64,000 nucleotides of DNA from Pandoraea eparura (GTDB lineage: Bacteria; Pseudomonadota; Gammaproteobacteria; Burkholderiales; Burkholderiaceae). The stretch's first letter is position 1. Each line of letters opens with the position of its first letter. Below, piece after piece: positions 1 to 8,554 of this stretch. Made by a program: the position numbers and the translations under genes. Under the pieces are notes generated by a model. That model did not search any database. It was not told where the DNA came from and saw nothing but the letters and a program-made list of their open reading frames with translations. The stretch lies in NCBI RefSeq assembly GCF_902459725.1, contig NZ_CABPSH010000012.1, forward strand, positions 89,554-153,553. Direction: 5' to 3'.

Positions 1-282
1 GATCTCGCCGACGAGGCGAATTCGGCATCCGACGAAGTGCGTCCCGCACTCACTGCCCGGCTCCAGCAACTGACCGCCCAGCTCGACACCCTGCGCAACA
101 TGAGCCAGCAGCGCGTCTCGGGATGGGTGCGGACCACCGATCACTACGTGCATGAGCATCCCTGGCAGAGCGTAGCGGCAGCGGCATCCATCGCCGCGCT
201 GGCGGCTGTCGTGGGCGCCGTGATGGTCCCCGTGATCGCTCGAGGCCGGCATGCCCCGTCGGATTCCGACCTGCGCCTTTGA
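1..282 (+). CDS. DUF883 (ElaB/YqjD-type) membrane-anchored protein, 5' end missing
   Basis: The reading frame is open from the first base of the window, so the gene starts upstream. The visible 93 residues run from an acidic/helical stretch (DLADEANSASDE...) through a Leu-rich amphipathic helix to a conserved VHEHPWQSVAAAAS segment. A single C-terminal membrane helix rich in Ala/Gly/Val follows, then a short basic tail. This order is the signature of DUF883/ElaB/YqjD proteins, tail-anchored inner-membrane proteins linked to stationary-phase ribosome binding in E. coli. The stop codon is followed 13 bases later by the DksA-like gene, so the two are probably co-transcribed. The family call is firm; the exact role is not known. 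Confidence 0.8.
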   Translation, partial: DLADEANSASDEVRPALTARLQQLTAQLDTLRNMSQQRVSGWVRTTDHYVHEHPWQSVAAAASIAALAAVVGAVMVPVIARGRHAPSDSDLRL

Positions 283-295
283 TGGGAGATCAAGG

Positions 296-673
296 ATGGA
301 ACGGCTGAAAAACCCTGGACTTGGCGCGCTGGAGGGGCTGATGGACACGGAGGAAAGGCGCATTCGCGACTTGGTGGGCGACGCCGATTCCCCGCTCGCC
401 GACCTGATAGCACCGGAGCCTCGCGACGATGTCGACCTGGCGAGCGAGGAGGTCGACGAACGTCTGCAAGATGCCATGCTCGACCACTATCGTGCACAAC
501 TCGCAGATATTGAAGCGGCGCGCGATCGCATACGCCGCGGTGAGTACGGCATCTGCATCGATTGCCGCCAGAGTATTCCATATGCACGGCTGAAGGCGTA
601 TCCGACAGCGAAGCGATGTGCGGTCTGCCAGCATCGCCACGAGCAACTGTACGCAGCCGATCGCGCGAAGTGA
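296..673 (+). CDS. TraR/DksA-family zinc-finger protein
   Basis: The product has 125 residues. The C-terminal half carries the DksA-type zinc finger with cysteines at 87, 90, 108 and 111 (CIDC and CAVC, 17 residues apart), preceded by a GEYG turn as in DksA/TraR. The N-terminal half is acidic and helical, as expected for the coiled coil that enters the RNA polymerase secondary channel. I chose ATG 296 because GGGAGATCAAGG lies directly upstream; a longer in-frame start at 251 would overlap the preceding gene. It is shorter than housekeeping DksA (about 150), so it is likely an accessory stress-type paralogue acting on transcription. The stop overlaps the GTG start of the next gene. Confidence 0.85.
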   Translation: MERLKNPGLGALEGLMDTEERRIRDLVGDADSPLADLIAPEPRDDVDLASEEVDERLQDAMLDHYRAQLADIEAARDRIRRGEYGICIDCRQSIPYARLKAYPTAKRCAVCQHRHEQLYAADRAK

Positions 674-1467
674 AGGGTATTAGCAGGCGCGCGCTTACCC
701 GTCTGGCCAGCGCACTGGCGCTGTTGACGTACGCAGGCGGTGCGCTCGCCGACCCCGCGCAGCACGACGTGCTGATTCTCGTGTATCACCGCTTCGCGGC
801 AAGCGTTACGGACTCGACCACCGTGCGCACGGATACCTTCCGCTCGCAACTTCGCTTTTTCGAGGACAACGGGTATCGGGTGGTACCGCTGTCCGACGTC
901 ATCGCCTGGCACGCCGGCAGGCAGGACAACCTGCCGCCGCGCGCGCTCGTCCTGAGCGTGGACGATGGCCATCGATCCGTCTACGAGGTGCTTTGGCCGA
1001 TGCTGAAGGGCCGCTCGGTGCCCGTCACGCTGTTTATCTATCCGTCGGCCATCTCCAATGCGTCATATGCCATGACGTGGGATCAGTTAAGCGCGCTTGT
1101 GCAATCCGGGACATTCGACGTCGAGTCTCACACCGAGTGGCATCCGAACTTCAAGACGGAGCGCGCGCGCTTGACGCCGGACGCGTATCGGCGCTTCGTG
1201 CACGATCAGCTTCGCCGTTCCCGCGCGCGAATCGAGGGCGAACTGCACCGGCCCGTCCGCCTGCTGGCATGGCCATTCGGAATTTACGATACTGAATTGG
1301 AGGCCATCGCACGCGACGAGGGCTACACGAACGGGTTCTCGCTCGACGCCAAACCCGTCACGCCGCAGTCGAATGCCATGGCGTTGCCGCGATACCTCAT
1401 GACGCAGCACTGCGACATGACGTGCCTGCGCGGCATGTTACGCAATGCACAAGCGCATCATGATTAG
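670..1467 (+). CDS. Secreted polysaccharide deacetylase (carbohydrate esterase 4)
   Basis: From GTG 670 the protein has 265 residues, starting with a signal peptide (RRALTRLASALALL...GGALA, cleavage near residue 27). NodB-homology motifs are present: VYHRF at 38-42, the metal/catalytic SVDDG with Asp98-Asp99, H154 and H158 in SHTEWH (metal-binding HxxxH), and WPFGIYD near 201. It should remove N-acetyl groups from a glycan in the periplasm or outer envelope. The start is chosen because GTGA overlaps the stop of the DksA-like gene and gives a clean signal peptide. It overlaps the following putative glycoside hydrolase by 23 bases. The two together resemble a split PgaB (deacetylase plus hydrolase). 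Confidence 0.85.
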   Translation: MKGISRRALTRLASALALLTYAGGALADPAQHDVLILVYHRFAASVTDSTTVRTDTFRSQLRFFEDNGYRVVPLSDVIAWHAGRQDNLPPRALVLSVDDGHRSVYEVLWPMLKGRSVPVTLFIYPSAISNASYAMTWDQLSALVQSGTFDVESHTEWHPNFKTERARLTPDAYRRFVHDQLRRSRARIEGELHRPVRLLAWPFGIYDTELEAIARDEGYTNGFSLDAKPVTPQSNAMALPRYLMTQHCDMTCLRGMLRNAQAHHD

Positions 1468-2728
1468 CCGATGGATTGTCTGGAGCCTCTCGCTGCTATG
1501 CCTGCAACCCGTAGCGTCGGCCACGGCAGACACGCTCGCGGTGACGGTTGTCGATGCCGCGACCCATGCGCCGATTGCGGGCGCGACGCTCGTGAGCGGG
1601 GATCTCGCCTGGATCAGCGGGCGCGACGGCGGGATCGCGCTGCCCGATACGACGCCGGGGGCGCCGATGGCCGTCTCGGTGCGCGCGCCGGGGTATGCGC
1701 GGGTGCAAGCGTCGATCGGGGCGGGCGCGCACGAGACCGTCGCCATGACGCGCCTTCGCCCCAAGGCCATCTACCTCTCGGTGTACGGCATCGCAAGCCG
1801 GACGTTGCTCGACGCGGCGCTGGCGTTGCCCGCCCGCACCGCCATCAACGCGGTGGTGATCGATGTCAAAGGCGATCGTGGCATGACGCCGTATCGTAGT
1901 CATGCGCGGGAGGGCATCGGCGCACAAGCGTATGTGCCGGCGAACGCGCCACGGGTGAAGAACCTGCCGGCGCTGGTGAAATCGCTGCATGACCGCGGTT
2001 TGTACCTCATCGCCCGCATCGTGGTGTTCAAGGACGATCCGTTGGCGCGGGCCCATCCGGAGTGGGCCGTGCGCGATGCCGAGGGCAATGTGTGGCGTGA
2101 CCGAGAGCAGCTTCGATGGATCGATCCGACGATCTCCGCCGCATGGGCGCACAATCTCGACGTCGCCGAGGAGGCGGCGCGCATGGGCTTCGATGAGATT
2201 CAATTCGACTACTTGCGATTTCCGGACACCCCGGGGCTGGAATTTCACGAGACCAACACTGCCGAGCACCGGGTCGGCGCCATTACCGGATTCCTGAGCG
2301 CCGCGCGCGAGCGCCTGCTGCGCTACAACGTCTACCTGTCGGTCGATATCTTCGGCTATGTGTGCTGGAACCTCAACGACACGGCGATCGGACAGCGGCT
2401 CGAGACCCTCGGCGAACAGGTCGATTACATCGCCCCCATGCTTTATCCGTCGGGATTCACGTGGGGGCTGCCCGGATACGACCCACCCACGCAGTATCCG
2501 GGCGAGATCGTGTCGCGCTCGCTCGCGCAGGCGATGCGCCGCACGGGATTGCCCGGGGTGCGATTCCGACCGTGGTTGCAGGCCTTTCGTGACTACGCCT
2601 TCGATCGTCGCAATTTTGGCGCCGCCGAGATTCGTGCGCAAATCGAAGCCGCCGACGCGGCGGGGACCGACGGTTGGATGCTGTGGAATCCGCGCAACCG
2701 ATACGAGCCGACGACTTTACCGCGCTGA
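1445..2728 (+). CDS. Secreted putative glycoside hydrolase (DUF4015 family)
   Basis: The product has 427 residues. A signal peptide ends around residue 28 (...LQPVASATA). Residues about 30-105 look like a carboxypeptidase-regulatory beta-sandwich (VVDAATHAPIAGATL, a typical repeat edge). Residues about 110-420 form the DUF4015 TIM-barrel-like domain, with AINAVVIDVKGDRG, YLIARIVVFKDDPLA, GFDEIQFDYLRFP and VDIFGYVCWN strands. The acidic residues at strand ends (DVKGD, IQFDY) are the probable catalytic ones. It overlaps the upstream deacetylase gene, so translation is coupled. Inference: the pair modifies and cuts an exported N-acetylated glycan, like the two halves of PgaB. Confidence 0.8.
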   Translation: MHKRIMISRWIVWSLSLLCLQPVASATADTLAVTVVDAATHAPIAGATLVSGDLAWISGRDGGIALPDTTPGAPMAVSVRAPGYARVQASIGAGAHETVAMTRLRPKAIYLSVYGIASRTLLDAALALPARTAINAVVIDVKGDRGMTPYRSHAREGIGAQAYVPANAPRVKNLPALVKSLHDRGLYLIARIVVFKDDPLARAHPEWAVRDAEGNVWRDREQLRWIDPTISAAWAHNLDVAEEAARMGFDEIQFDYLRFPDTPGLEFHETNTAEHRVGAITGFLSAARERLLRYNVYLSVDIFGYVCWNLNDTAIGQRLETLGEQVDYIAPMLYPSGFTWGLPGYDPPTQYPGEIVSRSLAQAMRRTGLPGVRFRPWLQAFRDYAFDRRNFGAAEIRAQIEAADAAGTDGWMLWNPRNRYEPTTLPR

Positions 2729-2753
2729 ATGCGCCGATCTTACCAATCGCGGC

Positions 2754-2825
2754 AATCTCGCCGATCTCGCCGATCTCGCCGATCTCGCCAATCTCGCCAA
2801 TCTCGCCAATCTCGCCAATCTCGCC
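2754..2825. repeat. Tandem repeat, eight 9-bp units (RATCTCGCC)
   Basis: Eight perfect head-to-tail units of RATCTCGCC follow the glycosidase stop codon; unit 1 and units 5-8 begin AATC, units 2-4 begin GATC. The repeat lies between genes. Any translation gives a meaningless three-residue repeat (for example LAN/LAD or ISP), so I read it as a non-coding minisatellite prone to copy-number change. Confidence 0.9.
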
Positions 2826-2892
2826 AATTGTCGGCGAAAAGCAGGCGCCTGGGCCCAAGCTGAACGATGCCTCGCGCGAGATATCGCGCCAT

Positions 2893-2906
2893 TTGATCCA
2901 GGCCAA
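2893..2906. promoter_or_regulatory. Imperfect Crp/Fnr-type (Anr-like) site
   Basis: TTGAT-CCAG-GCCAA matches the Fnr/Anr palindrome TTGAT-N4-ATCAA in 8 of 10 half-site bases. It lies about 155 bases before the BCAM0308-type gene. I rate it lower than the four perfect sites in this region. Confidence 0.4.
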
Positions 2907-3058
2907 GTTACGGCGCGCGCCACGGCTTACTGTATCTATATCTGGCGGGCACACACGGTGCGTAGCGATGATGTCGAGCGCGTGGCATCCTCCCGTGGCC
3001 GTCGGTGGCGGACACGCATTCGACGCCAGCCTGTGCCAGCGTTTCAAGGAGTCACACC

Positions 3059-3562
3059 ATGAAAGTCAGAGCTAGGTCTGCCATGGTCCGGCCCACGAGG
3101 TGGGATCGCTTTCCGGACGAGCATGTGCCCGACAGTTACAAGCAACCGTCAGCCGCCCCCGCGCTCGCGGCTTGCCCGGTGTGTCACGCCGTCTATCTGC
3201 GCGGCCATTGGCAATGGCGCGCCGTGCCGGCCGACGCGGCGGCCGTCATGTGCTCGGCCTGCCATCGCAGCGCCGACGGCGTGCCCGCGGCGCGCTTGTT
3301 GCTGGACGGCGCCTTCGAGGCGGCGCATCGACAGGAAATTCTCGGCCTGGTGAATCACCGTGCGCTGCGGCTGCACCGGGAACATCCGATGGAGCGCGTG
3401 ATGGCGATCACGTCGGGCGAGGACGGTACGGCGATCACGACCACCGGGATGCACATTGCACGCGACATCGGCAATGCCATTCGCCACGCCTATGGCGGGA
3501 AGCTGGATCTCGACTATGGGCACGCCGAATCGGAGTTGCACGTGCGCTGGCACCGATCCTGA
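3059..3562 (+). CDS. BCAM0308-family zinc-ribbon protein
   Basis: The product has 167 residues. A basic N-terminus (MKVRARS...RPTRWDRF) leads to a treble-clef-like zinc site, C39-P-V-C42 and C65-S-A-C68, and then an alpha/beta domain with HRQEILGLVNHRA, EHPMERVMAI, TTTGMHIARDIGNAI and a terminal beta strand. This layout matches proteins named after B. cenocepacia BCAM0308, which lies in its low-oxygen-activated locus; the biochemical role is unknown. ATG 3059 is preceded by AAGGAG at good spacing, whereas an in-frame start at 3005 has none. A ribonucleotide reductase gene follows 15 bases downstream, so an operon is likely. Confidence 0.75.
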   Translation: MKVRARSAMVRPTRWDRFPDEHVPDSYKQPSAAPALAACPVCHAVYLRGHWQWRAVPADAAAVMCSACHRSADGVPAARLLLDGAFEAAHRQEILGLVNHRALRLHREHPMERVMAITSGEDGTAITTTGMHIARDIGNAIRHAYGGKLDLDYGHAESELHVRWHRS

Positions 3563-3577
3563 CGTAGGCGCCACCCC

Positions 3578-5383
3578 ATGTCGGTCATTCACGAATCGGC
3601 GTCGACGGTCTGCGATGCGGTGCTGGCGGATCGCTATCTTGCGCCGGGGGAGACGGCGCGCGACGACGTCTTCCGACGGGTCGCGCGTACGCTGGCCGAG
3701 GCAGAGCCACCGGATCGACGTCGGGAGGCGGCACGGCAGTTCTACGGCAACATGCTGCGGGGCGCGATCGGCGCGGGCCGGATCATGGCCAACGCCGGCA
3801 CGGGCAAACACGCGACGATGGTGAACTGCTTCGTGCATCCGATCGTCGCTCCGGACGTGCCGGTGGCCCGTGAGGCAGACATCGCCCGCGCCCTCGCGCA
3901 GGCCACGATCACGCTGCGCATGGGCGGCGGTGTCGGCTACGACTTCTCGCCGGTGGCGCCGGCCGACGCGCTGGTGTCGGCGTCCGACAGTGGGACGGGC
4001 GACGTCTGCGATGTCATCGAGCGGTTCGACCTTGCCTGCAAGGCGCTGGCCATGGCCGAGACGCGCGGCGGGGCGCAGATGGCCGTATTGCGGTGCGACC
4101 ACCCGGATCTGGATGAGTTTGTCAATGCGAAGCGCGGACGCCGGCGCTGGACGACATTCAACGTATCGGTGGCGGCGAGCGCCGAGTTCATGGAGGCTGT
4201 CGCCCGCGACGGCGAATGGCGGCTCCAGCATCGCGCCGCGCCCAATCGGCAGCGACTGGCGGCGGGCGCGTACTTGCTCGGCAACGGCAACTGGTGCTAT
4301 GCGACAGTACCCGCGCGGCGCTTGTGGGTGCGAATCGTGGAAGCGGCCCATGAGAGTGGCGAGCCCGGATTGCTGTTCATCGACACGATTCGCGACACCA
4401 ACGACCTTGCCGATATCGAATCCATCGTTGCGACGAATCCGTGTGGTGAACAACCGCTTCCCGCGTGGGGAAGTTGTGTGCTCGGGCCCATCGATCTGTC
4501 GAGGCGTGTCAAGCATCCGTTCGGTGTCGGGGGGACGCCGTCGTTCGACTTTGCCGGTCTGGCGCGGCTCGTCCATGTCCAGGTCAGAATGCTCGATAAC
4601 GCGATCGACGTCACGCGATGGCCATTGCCCGAGCATGGGCACGAAGCCCGAAGCAAGCGAAGGATCGGCGTGGGCGTCACGGGGCTGGCTGATGCGCTGA
4701 CCATGATGTGTCTGCGGTACGACGCACCGCAGGGCAGGGACCTCGCCAGCGCCATCGGGCGATGCCTGCGCGACAACGCTTATGCGGCGTCGGCGGCATT
4801 GGCGCGTGAACGCGGCGCGTATGCGCTGTTCAGCGGCGAGCGCAGTCTGTCGCCGGGACGCTTCGCGTCGGCGTTGCCGGATGCCGTGCGCGACGAGATT
4901 GCGCGTCATGGGCTGCGCAATAGTCATCTGCTGTCGGTAGCGCCCACAGGAAGCGTCAGTCTGGCATTCGGCGGCAACTGTTCCAGCGGCATCGAGCCGG
5001 CGTTCGACTGGGCGTATCAGCGTCAACTGCGCTTGCGGCATCAGGCCCCGCGCGCCTGCCGCATCGAGAATCACGCCTACCGGTGCTTCCGCGCCTTGTG
5101 TGGCGATCGGGCGGTGTTGCCGGACTACTTCGTCACGGCCAGTCAGGTGAGCGGTGACGATCACCTGCGCATGGTGGCGGCGATGCAACCGTTCATCGAT
5201 GCGGGCATCTCGAAGACGGTGCTGGTGCCCAGCGGTGTGTCGCGCGAGCGGGTCGGAGATCTGCTCTATCGTGCGTGGCAATTCGGACTCAAAGGCGTGA
5301 CGATTTTCCGGCCTGAGCGTGCCGCCGACGAGGTGCTGTCGGTGTTGCCGGCGTCGGCAGGGCGGCCGGCATGTTTTTGCTGA
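3578..5383 (+). CDS. nrdJ: Adenosylcobalamin-dependent (class II) ribonucleotide reductase
   Basis: The product has 601 residues. It reduces ribonucleotides to deoxyribonucleotides with coenzyme B12, independently of oxygen. Visible landmarks are NCFVHP with Cys84 (one partner of the redox pair), GGGVGYDFS near 118, the catalytic NPCGE loop at 287-291 (Asn, thiyl Cys, Glu), Cys300 (the other partner), GVGVTGLADAL, and the phosphate-binding APTGSVSLAFG loop. The chain ends in CFC, a plausible C-terminal Cys relay for reduction. It follows the BCAM0308-type gene by 15 bases. In an obligate or facultative aerobe such a gene supplies dNTPs when oxygen is low, in line with the Fnr-type sites around it. 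Confidence 0.9.
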   Translation: MSVIHESASTVCDAVLADRYLAPGETARDDVFRRVARTLAEAEPPDRRREAARQFYGNMLRGAIGAGRIMANAGTGKHATMVNCFVHPIVAPDVPVAREADIARALAQATITLRMGGGVGYDFSPVAPADALVSASDSGTGDVCDVIERFDLACKALAMAETRGGAQMAVLRCDHPDLDEFVNAKRGRRRWTTFNVSVAASAEFMEAVARDGEWRLQHRAAPNRQRLAAGAYLLGNGNWCYATVPARRLWVRIVEAAHESGEPGLLFIDTIRDTNDLADIESIVATNPCGEQPLPAWGSCVLGPIDLSRRVKHPFGVGGTPSFDFAGLARLVHVQVRMLDNAIDVTRWPLPEHGHEARSKRRIGVGVTGLADALTMMCLRYDAPQGRDLASAIGRCLRDNAYAASAALARERGAYALFSGERSLSPGRFASALPDAVRDEIARHGLRNSHLLSVAPTGSVSLAFGGNCSSGIEPAFDWAYQRQLRLRHQAPRACRIENHAYRCFRALCGDRAVLPDYFVTASQVSGDDHLRMVAAMQPFIDAGISKTVLVPSGVSRERVGDLLYRAWQFGLKGVTIFRPERAADEVLSVLPASAGRPACFC

Positions 5384-5459
5384 GCCGAATGCGCCGAATG
5401 TATCGAATGCGCTAATGGTGCGATCCGGGGCTCGAAGCCCGCTGCGGCGGTGCCGCTCG

Positions 5460-5473
5460 TTGACCCGCATCAA
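5460..5473. promoter_or_regulatory. Crp/Fnr-type (Anr-like) site upstream of the nitroreductase
   Basis: TTGAC-CCGC-ATCAA fits the Anr/Fnr family palindrome TTGAY-N4-RTCAA. Its centre is about 85 bases before the chosen ATG of the nitroreductase, consistent with an activator site at a -41.5-type position of a promoter with a short leader. Confidence 0.65.
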
Positions 5474-5551
5474 GGCCAACCGAGAACGGCTGCCTATGCT
5501 CCAAGCAGCCGGGCAGGATTGCCCGCCAACCGTCTTTCGAGGGTTTCCGCG

Positions 5552-6205
5552 ATGAATGAGGCCAAGCTTCCTGTGTACGCTGTCGTGCGCAATGCATCTC
5601 CTGTTCCGGCCGCCAGCGAGTCACTGCCGGTCATTGCGCTGCCACCGCCGAGTCTCGAGGGTGGCGCCACGTTGATGATTTCATTGGCACGTCGCAAGAG
5701 CGTGCGCGACTTTGCGCCAACCGCGCTTTCCCGCCAGCAACTCGGCGATCTGCTGTGGGCGGCGGACGGTGTCAATCGCGCCGACACCGGCGGGCGCACG
5801 GCGCCGTCGGCGCGCGGCGTGAACGAGATCGACGTGTACGTCGCCCTGCCCGAGGGCGTGTATCGCTATGACCCGGCGTCGCACCAACTGCACCTCAAGC
5901 ATGCCGTCGATGCGCGCAATCTCACTGGCTACCAGGACTTCGTCGGTCAGGCGCCGCTCGATCTGGTGTACGTGGTCAATCACGCCCGCGCCGACGCGTT
6001 TCCTCAGTCACAACGGGATTCGTTCGCTGGCATCGCCGTCGGCGCGATCGCGCAGAACGTGTCGCTGTATTGTGCGTCGGCTGGGTTGGCGTGTGTCGTG
6101 CGAGGCTGGTTGAATCATCGGATGCTGGCCAACGCCATGTCGCTCAACGAAGACGAAATACCGGTGCTGGCCCAGACCGTGGGCCATCCGACGGTGACGG
6201 GATAA
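5552..6205 (+). CDS. Nitroreductase / SagB-type FMN oxidoreductase
   Basis: The product has 217 residues from ATG 5552. The fold is that of the FMN-dependent nitroreductase superfamily: SLARRKSVRDF near the N-terminus (the FMN-phosphate Arg motif), QQLGDLLWAADGVNR, GGRTAPSARGVNEIDVYV, and AGIAVGAIAQNVSLYCASAGLACVVRG toward the C-terminus. The short, SagB-like architecture and the periplasmic-type Pro/Ala-rich lead suggest a small NAD(P)H- or substrate-linked flavoenzyme; the substrate cannot be read from sequence. A longer frame from GTG 5450 exists but would run across the Fnr-type site at 5460, so I prefer the internal ATG even though its ribosome site is weak. Confidence 0.75.
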   Translation: MNEAKLPVYAVVRNASPVPAASESLPVIALPPPSLEGGATLMISLARRKSVRDFAPTALSRQQLGDLLWAADGVNRADTGGRTAPSARGVNEIDVYVALPEGVYRYDPASHQLHLKHAVDARNLTGYQDFVGQAPLDLVYVVNHARADAFPQSQRDSFAGIAVGAIAQNVSLYCASAGLACVVRGWLNHRMLANAMSLNEDEIPVLAQTVGHPTVTG

Positions 6206-6260
6206 CGCGCGCGTCGGTGCCGCTGGCGTGATAGGGCGGGGAAGCGGCGAGCGGATTCGT

Positions 6261-6274
6261 TTGACATCGGTCAA
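6261..6274. promoter_or_regulatory. Crp/Fnr-type (Anr-like) site upstream of dodecin
   Basis: TTGAC-ATCG-GTCAA is a perfect dyad of the Fnr/Anr class. It is centred about 106 bases before the dodecin ATG, in the only intergenic gap on that side. Confidence 0.7.
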
Positions 6275-6373
6275 CACGGCGGATGCAGCAGCGACCATGC
6301 TTGGCTCATGGCAGCCGCGCATCCTGGCCGGGAGACATCCCATGAGCTGCCACTCGCCTTCGCGGGAGCCGTC

Positions 6374-6580
6374 ATGTCAAAAAACATCGTCAAAGTTATC
6401 GAAGTGCTTGCCGAATCCCCCAAGAGCTGGGAGGACGCCGCGGCGAAAGCCGTCGCCGCGGCCCAAAAGTCCCTTCGCGATGTCAAATCGATCTACATCA
6501 AGGATTTTTCGGCCGAGGTAGCCGAAGGTAAGATCGTCAACTATCGAATTACCGCAAAGCTGAGTTTCAAACTCGAGTAG
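6374..6580 (+). CDS. Dodecin, flavin-storage protein
   Basis: The product is 68 residues, the standard size. SKNIVKVIEV, the flavin-stacking Trp in SPKSWEDAAAKAV, the SLRDVKSIYIKDF strand and EGKIVNYRITAKLSFKLE all match dodecins, which form hollow dodecamers that bind and quench FMN or riboflavin dimers. The start is set at the ATG that gives the family N-terminus; an upstream in-frame ATG at 6308 would add 22 unrelated residues. An Fnr-type site lies upstream, so I infer induction at low oxygen, alongside flavoenzymes such as the neighbouring nitroreductase. Confidence 0.92.
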   Translation: MSKNIVKVIEVLAESPKSWEDAAAKAVAAAQKSLRDVKSIYIKDFSAEVAEGKIVNYRITAKLSFKLE

Positions 6581-6614
6581 CGACCGGTCGACCTCGCCTG
6601 GGCGACCTCGGGCC

Positions 6615-8225
6615 TTACGCTGCCAGCCGTTTTCCCCCGACAAGATAGGGACGCTCGGCGACGCGGACCGGCACGGCAGCGGGTGCGATCTGGAACTCGG
6701 TCACCGCCCCTTGCAGGCGCGTTGCCTGCTCTTCCATTGACGAGGCGGCGGCCGCGGCCTCTTCGACCAGGGCGGCGTTCTGCTGCGTGACCTCGTCCAT
6801 CTGCGTGACGGCGCGATTGACCTGTTCGATGCCGTGGCTTTGCTCGCTGGAGGCCGCGGAGATCTCGCCCATGATGTCCGTGACCCGCTTCACTGCCTGG
6901 ACGATGTCCGTCATCGTCTGGCCAGCCTGCTCGACCAGCATCGAGCCTTCGCGCACTTGTTGAGCCGAACTCTCGATCAGCGCCTTGATCTCCTTGGCGG
7001 CTGCCGCGCTGCGCTGCGCCAGCGTTCGGACTTCGCCGGCGACCACGGCGAAGCCGCGGCCCTGTTCACCGGCCCGCGCGGCTTCGACTGCAGCGTTCAG
7101 GGCAAGGATGTTCGTCTGGAAGGCAATGCCGTCGATCACGCTGATGATGTCGACGACCTTGCCGGAGCTGTCGGAGATCCCATGCATCGTGCCAACCACC
7201 TGCCCGACGACGTGACCGCCTCGTTGTGCGATCTCCGAGGCATTCACCGCGAGTGTGCTGGCCTGCCGCGCATTGTCGGCATTTTGCTTGACGGTGGCGG
7301 TGAGTTGCTCCATCGACGATGCCGTTTCCTCCAACGACGCCGCCTGTTCTTCGGTGCGTGCCGACAGGTCGGTGTTGCCCGCGGCGATTTCGCGCGCGGC
7401 CGACGTGATCGATTCGGTGCCGCTGCGAATGCGCTGGACGGTGGACGAGAGGCTTTCCTGCATGGCGCGCATGGCGGCAAGCAGGCTGGTCGTATCGCCG
7501 GGTTGTGTTTCGATCGTCATGGCAAGATCGCCCTGGGCAATGCGCCCGGCAATCTCGACGGCGTAGTTCGGCTCACCGCCCAGACTCTTCTTGATGTTAC
7601 GAATGATCACCAGCATCGCGGCCGACACAATGCCACCGAGCACCACCAGCAGCCCGGCCCATTCGGCCAGCGAACGGAAGAACGCGCTGTTGATGTCGTC
7701 CATGTAGACGCCGCCGGTAATACACCAGTCCCACGGCGCGAAGTATCCGACCCGGCTGATCTTGCCGACCGGCTTGTCGTGACCGGGCTTTGGCCATTGG
7801 TAAGTGAAATACCCGCCGCCGTTGCGGCCGACGTTCGAGATTTCGCGGAACACGTATTGGCCGGTCGCGTCCTTGAAGTTGGAGAGATTCTTGCCGTCGA
7901 GTTCCGGCTTGATGGGATGCATCACGACATTCGAGTGCGTGTCGGAAATGGAGAGATAGCCGTTGTCGCCAAAACGGATGGCGCGCACTTCGGCGATTGC
8001 ATCGCGTTGGGCATCGGCTTTGGTGAGCGTGCCTTTGTCAGCGGCATCTGCATATTTTTTAATCACGCTGGTCGCCGAATCCACGACGTTCTTGAGGCCG
8101 AGTTCGCGCTCTTCGATCATTGTCTGGCGCATGTTGAACGAGCCCCAGGCGCAAATGACCAGAAGGCTGATCCACATCAGGCCCAAGGCCAACAGCAGTT
8201 TGGTGTTCAGGGTAAAACGGTGCAC
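6615..8225 (-). CDS. Methyl-accepting chemotaxis protein with a single Cache domain
   Basis: The product has 536 residues from GTG 8225, which follows GGAGG at 5 bases. A first membrane helix ([21 protein letters not shown]) is followed by a periplasmic sCache_2-type sensor ([20 protein letters not shown]...[11 protein letters not shown]...[16 protein letters not shown]). A second membrane helix comes next, then a HAMP-like linker and the MCP signalling hairpin with the conserved tip around [24 protein letters not shown]. Methylation helices flank the tip ([17 protein letters not shown]). It senses a small ligand, often carboxylates for this sensor type, and signals to CheA. It converges with the dodecin gene and seems monocistronic. 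Confidence 0.92.
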   Translation of the reverse strand: MHRFTLNTKLLLALGLMWISLLVICAWGSFNMRQTMIEERELGLKNVVDSATSVIKKYADAADKGTLTKADAQRDAIAEVRAIRFGDNGYLSISDTHSNVVMHPIKPELDGKNLSNFKDATGQYVFREISNVGRNGGGYFTYQWPKPGHDKPVGKISRVGYFAPWDWCITGGVYMDDINSAFFRSLAEWAGLLVVLGGIVSAAMLVIIRNIKKSLGGEPNYAVEIAGRIAQGDLAMTIETQPGDTTSLLAAMRAMQESLSSTVQRIRSGTESITSAAREIAAGNTDLSARTEEQAASLEETASSMEQLTATVKQNADNARQASTLAVNASEIAQRGGHVVGQVVGTMHGISDSSGKVVDIISVIDGIAFQTNILALNAAVEAARAGEQGRGFAVVAGEVRTLAQRSAAAAKEIKALIESSAQQVREGSMLVEQAGQTMTDIVQAVKRVTDIMGEISAASSEQSHGIEQVNRAVTQMDEVTQQNAALVEEAAAAASSMEEQATRLQGAVTEFQIAPAAVPVRVAERPYLVGGKRLAA

Positions 8226-8554
8226 GACGACCTCCAGGACTGGCAGTGGGGGGCAAAGGGTTGACTTTGGGACCGGCACGCTAGGGCCGAGCATCATGGA
8301 CGGCGAGCAAGGTGCGGCACGATGCAATGGTCGGTGCCGGCAACGACGTCCACGGGCGGCGATGCTCCTCAAGTCAGTTGGCCGACACTTTATCTACGGT
8401 TGACGCAATCGTCTGCCGGTGTTTTCGCTCATTGAATCGCCTCGGGATTTAAGAACGCGGCAACGTCTGCGTTGCCACGCACTCAAACGTATCGGAACTC
8501 GCTGGCGGCAACCTTGGCAAGGGTTTTCGGTTGGGAGCGGGCTCGATCACGCGT
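8226..8554. other. Intergenic region with one strong hairpin
   Basis: No credible coding frame here. A perfect inverted repeat GGCAACG-TCTG-CGTTGCC sits at 8459-8476; it has no T-run on either strand, so it is not a clear intrinsic terminator. It may end the upstream ABC-permease operon by a Rho-assisted route or be part of the chemoreceptor leader. Confidence 0.5.

Noticed and set aside
2358..3075. Frames reading the 9-bp repeat as LAN/LAD or ISP peptide repeats, resembling leucine-rich or pentapeptide repeats
   Set aside because: All six frames stay open because the unit is a multiple of three; there is no start site, and the repeat is purely tandem at DNA level.
3149..5479. A 776-codon open frame on the minus strand opposite the ribonucleotide reductase
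   Set aside because: It is a shadow of a high-GC gene: Arg/His/Ala-rich, no motif, and the plus strand encodes a fully conserved enzyme.
8459..8476. GGCAACG/CGTTGCC hairpin as an intrinsic terminator
   Set aside because: No T-run on either side, so I report it only as a hairpin.
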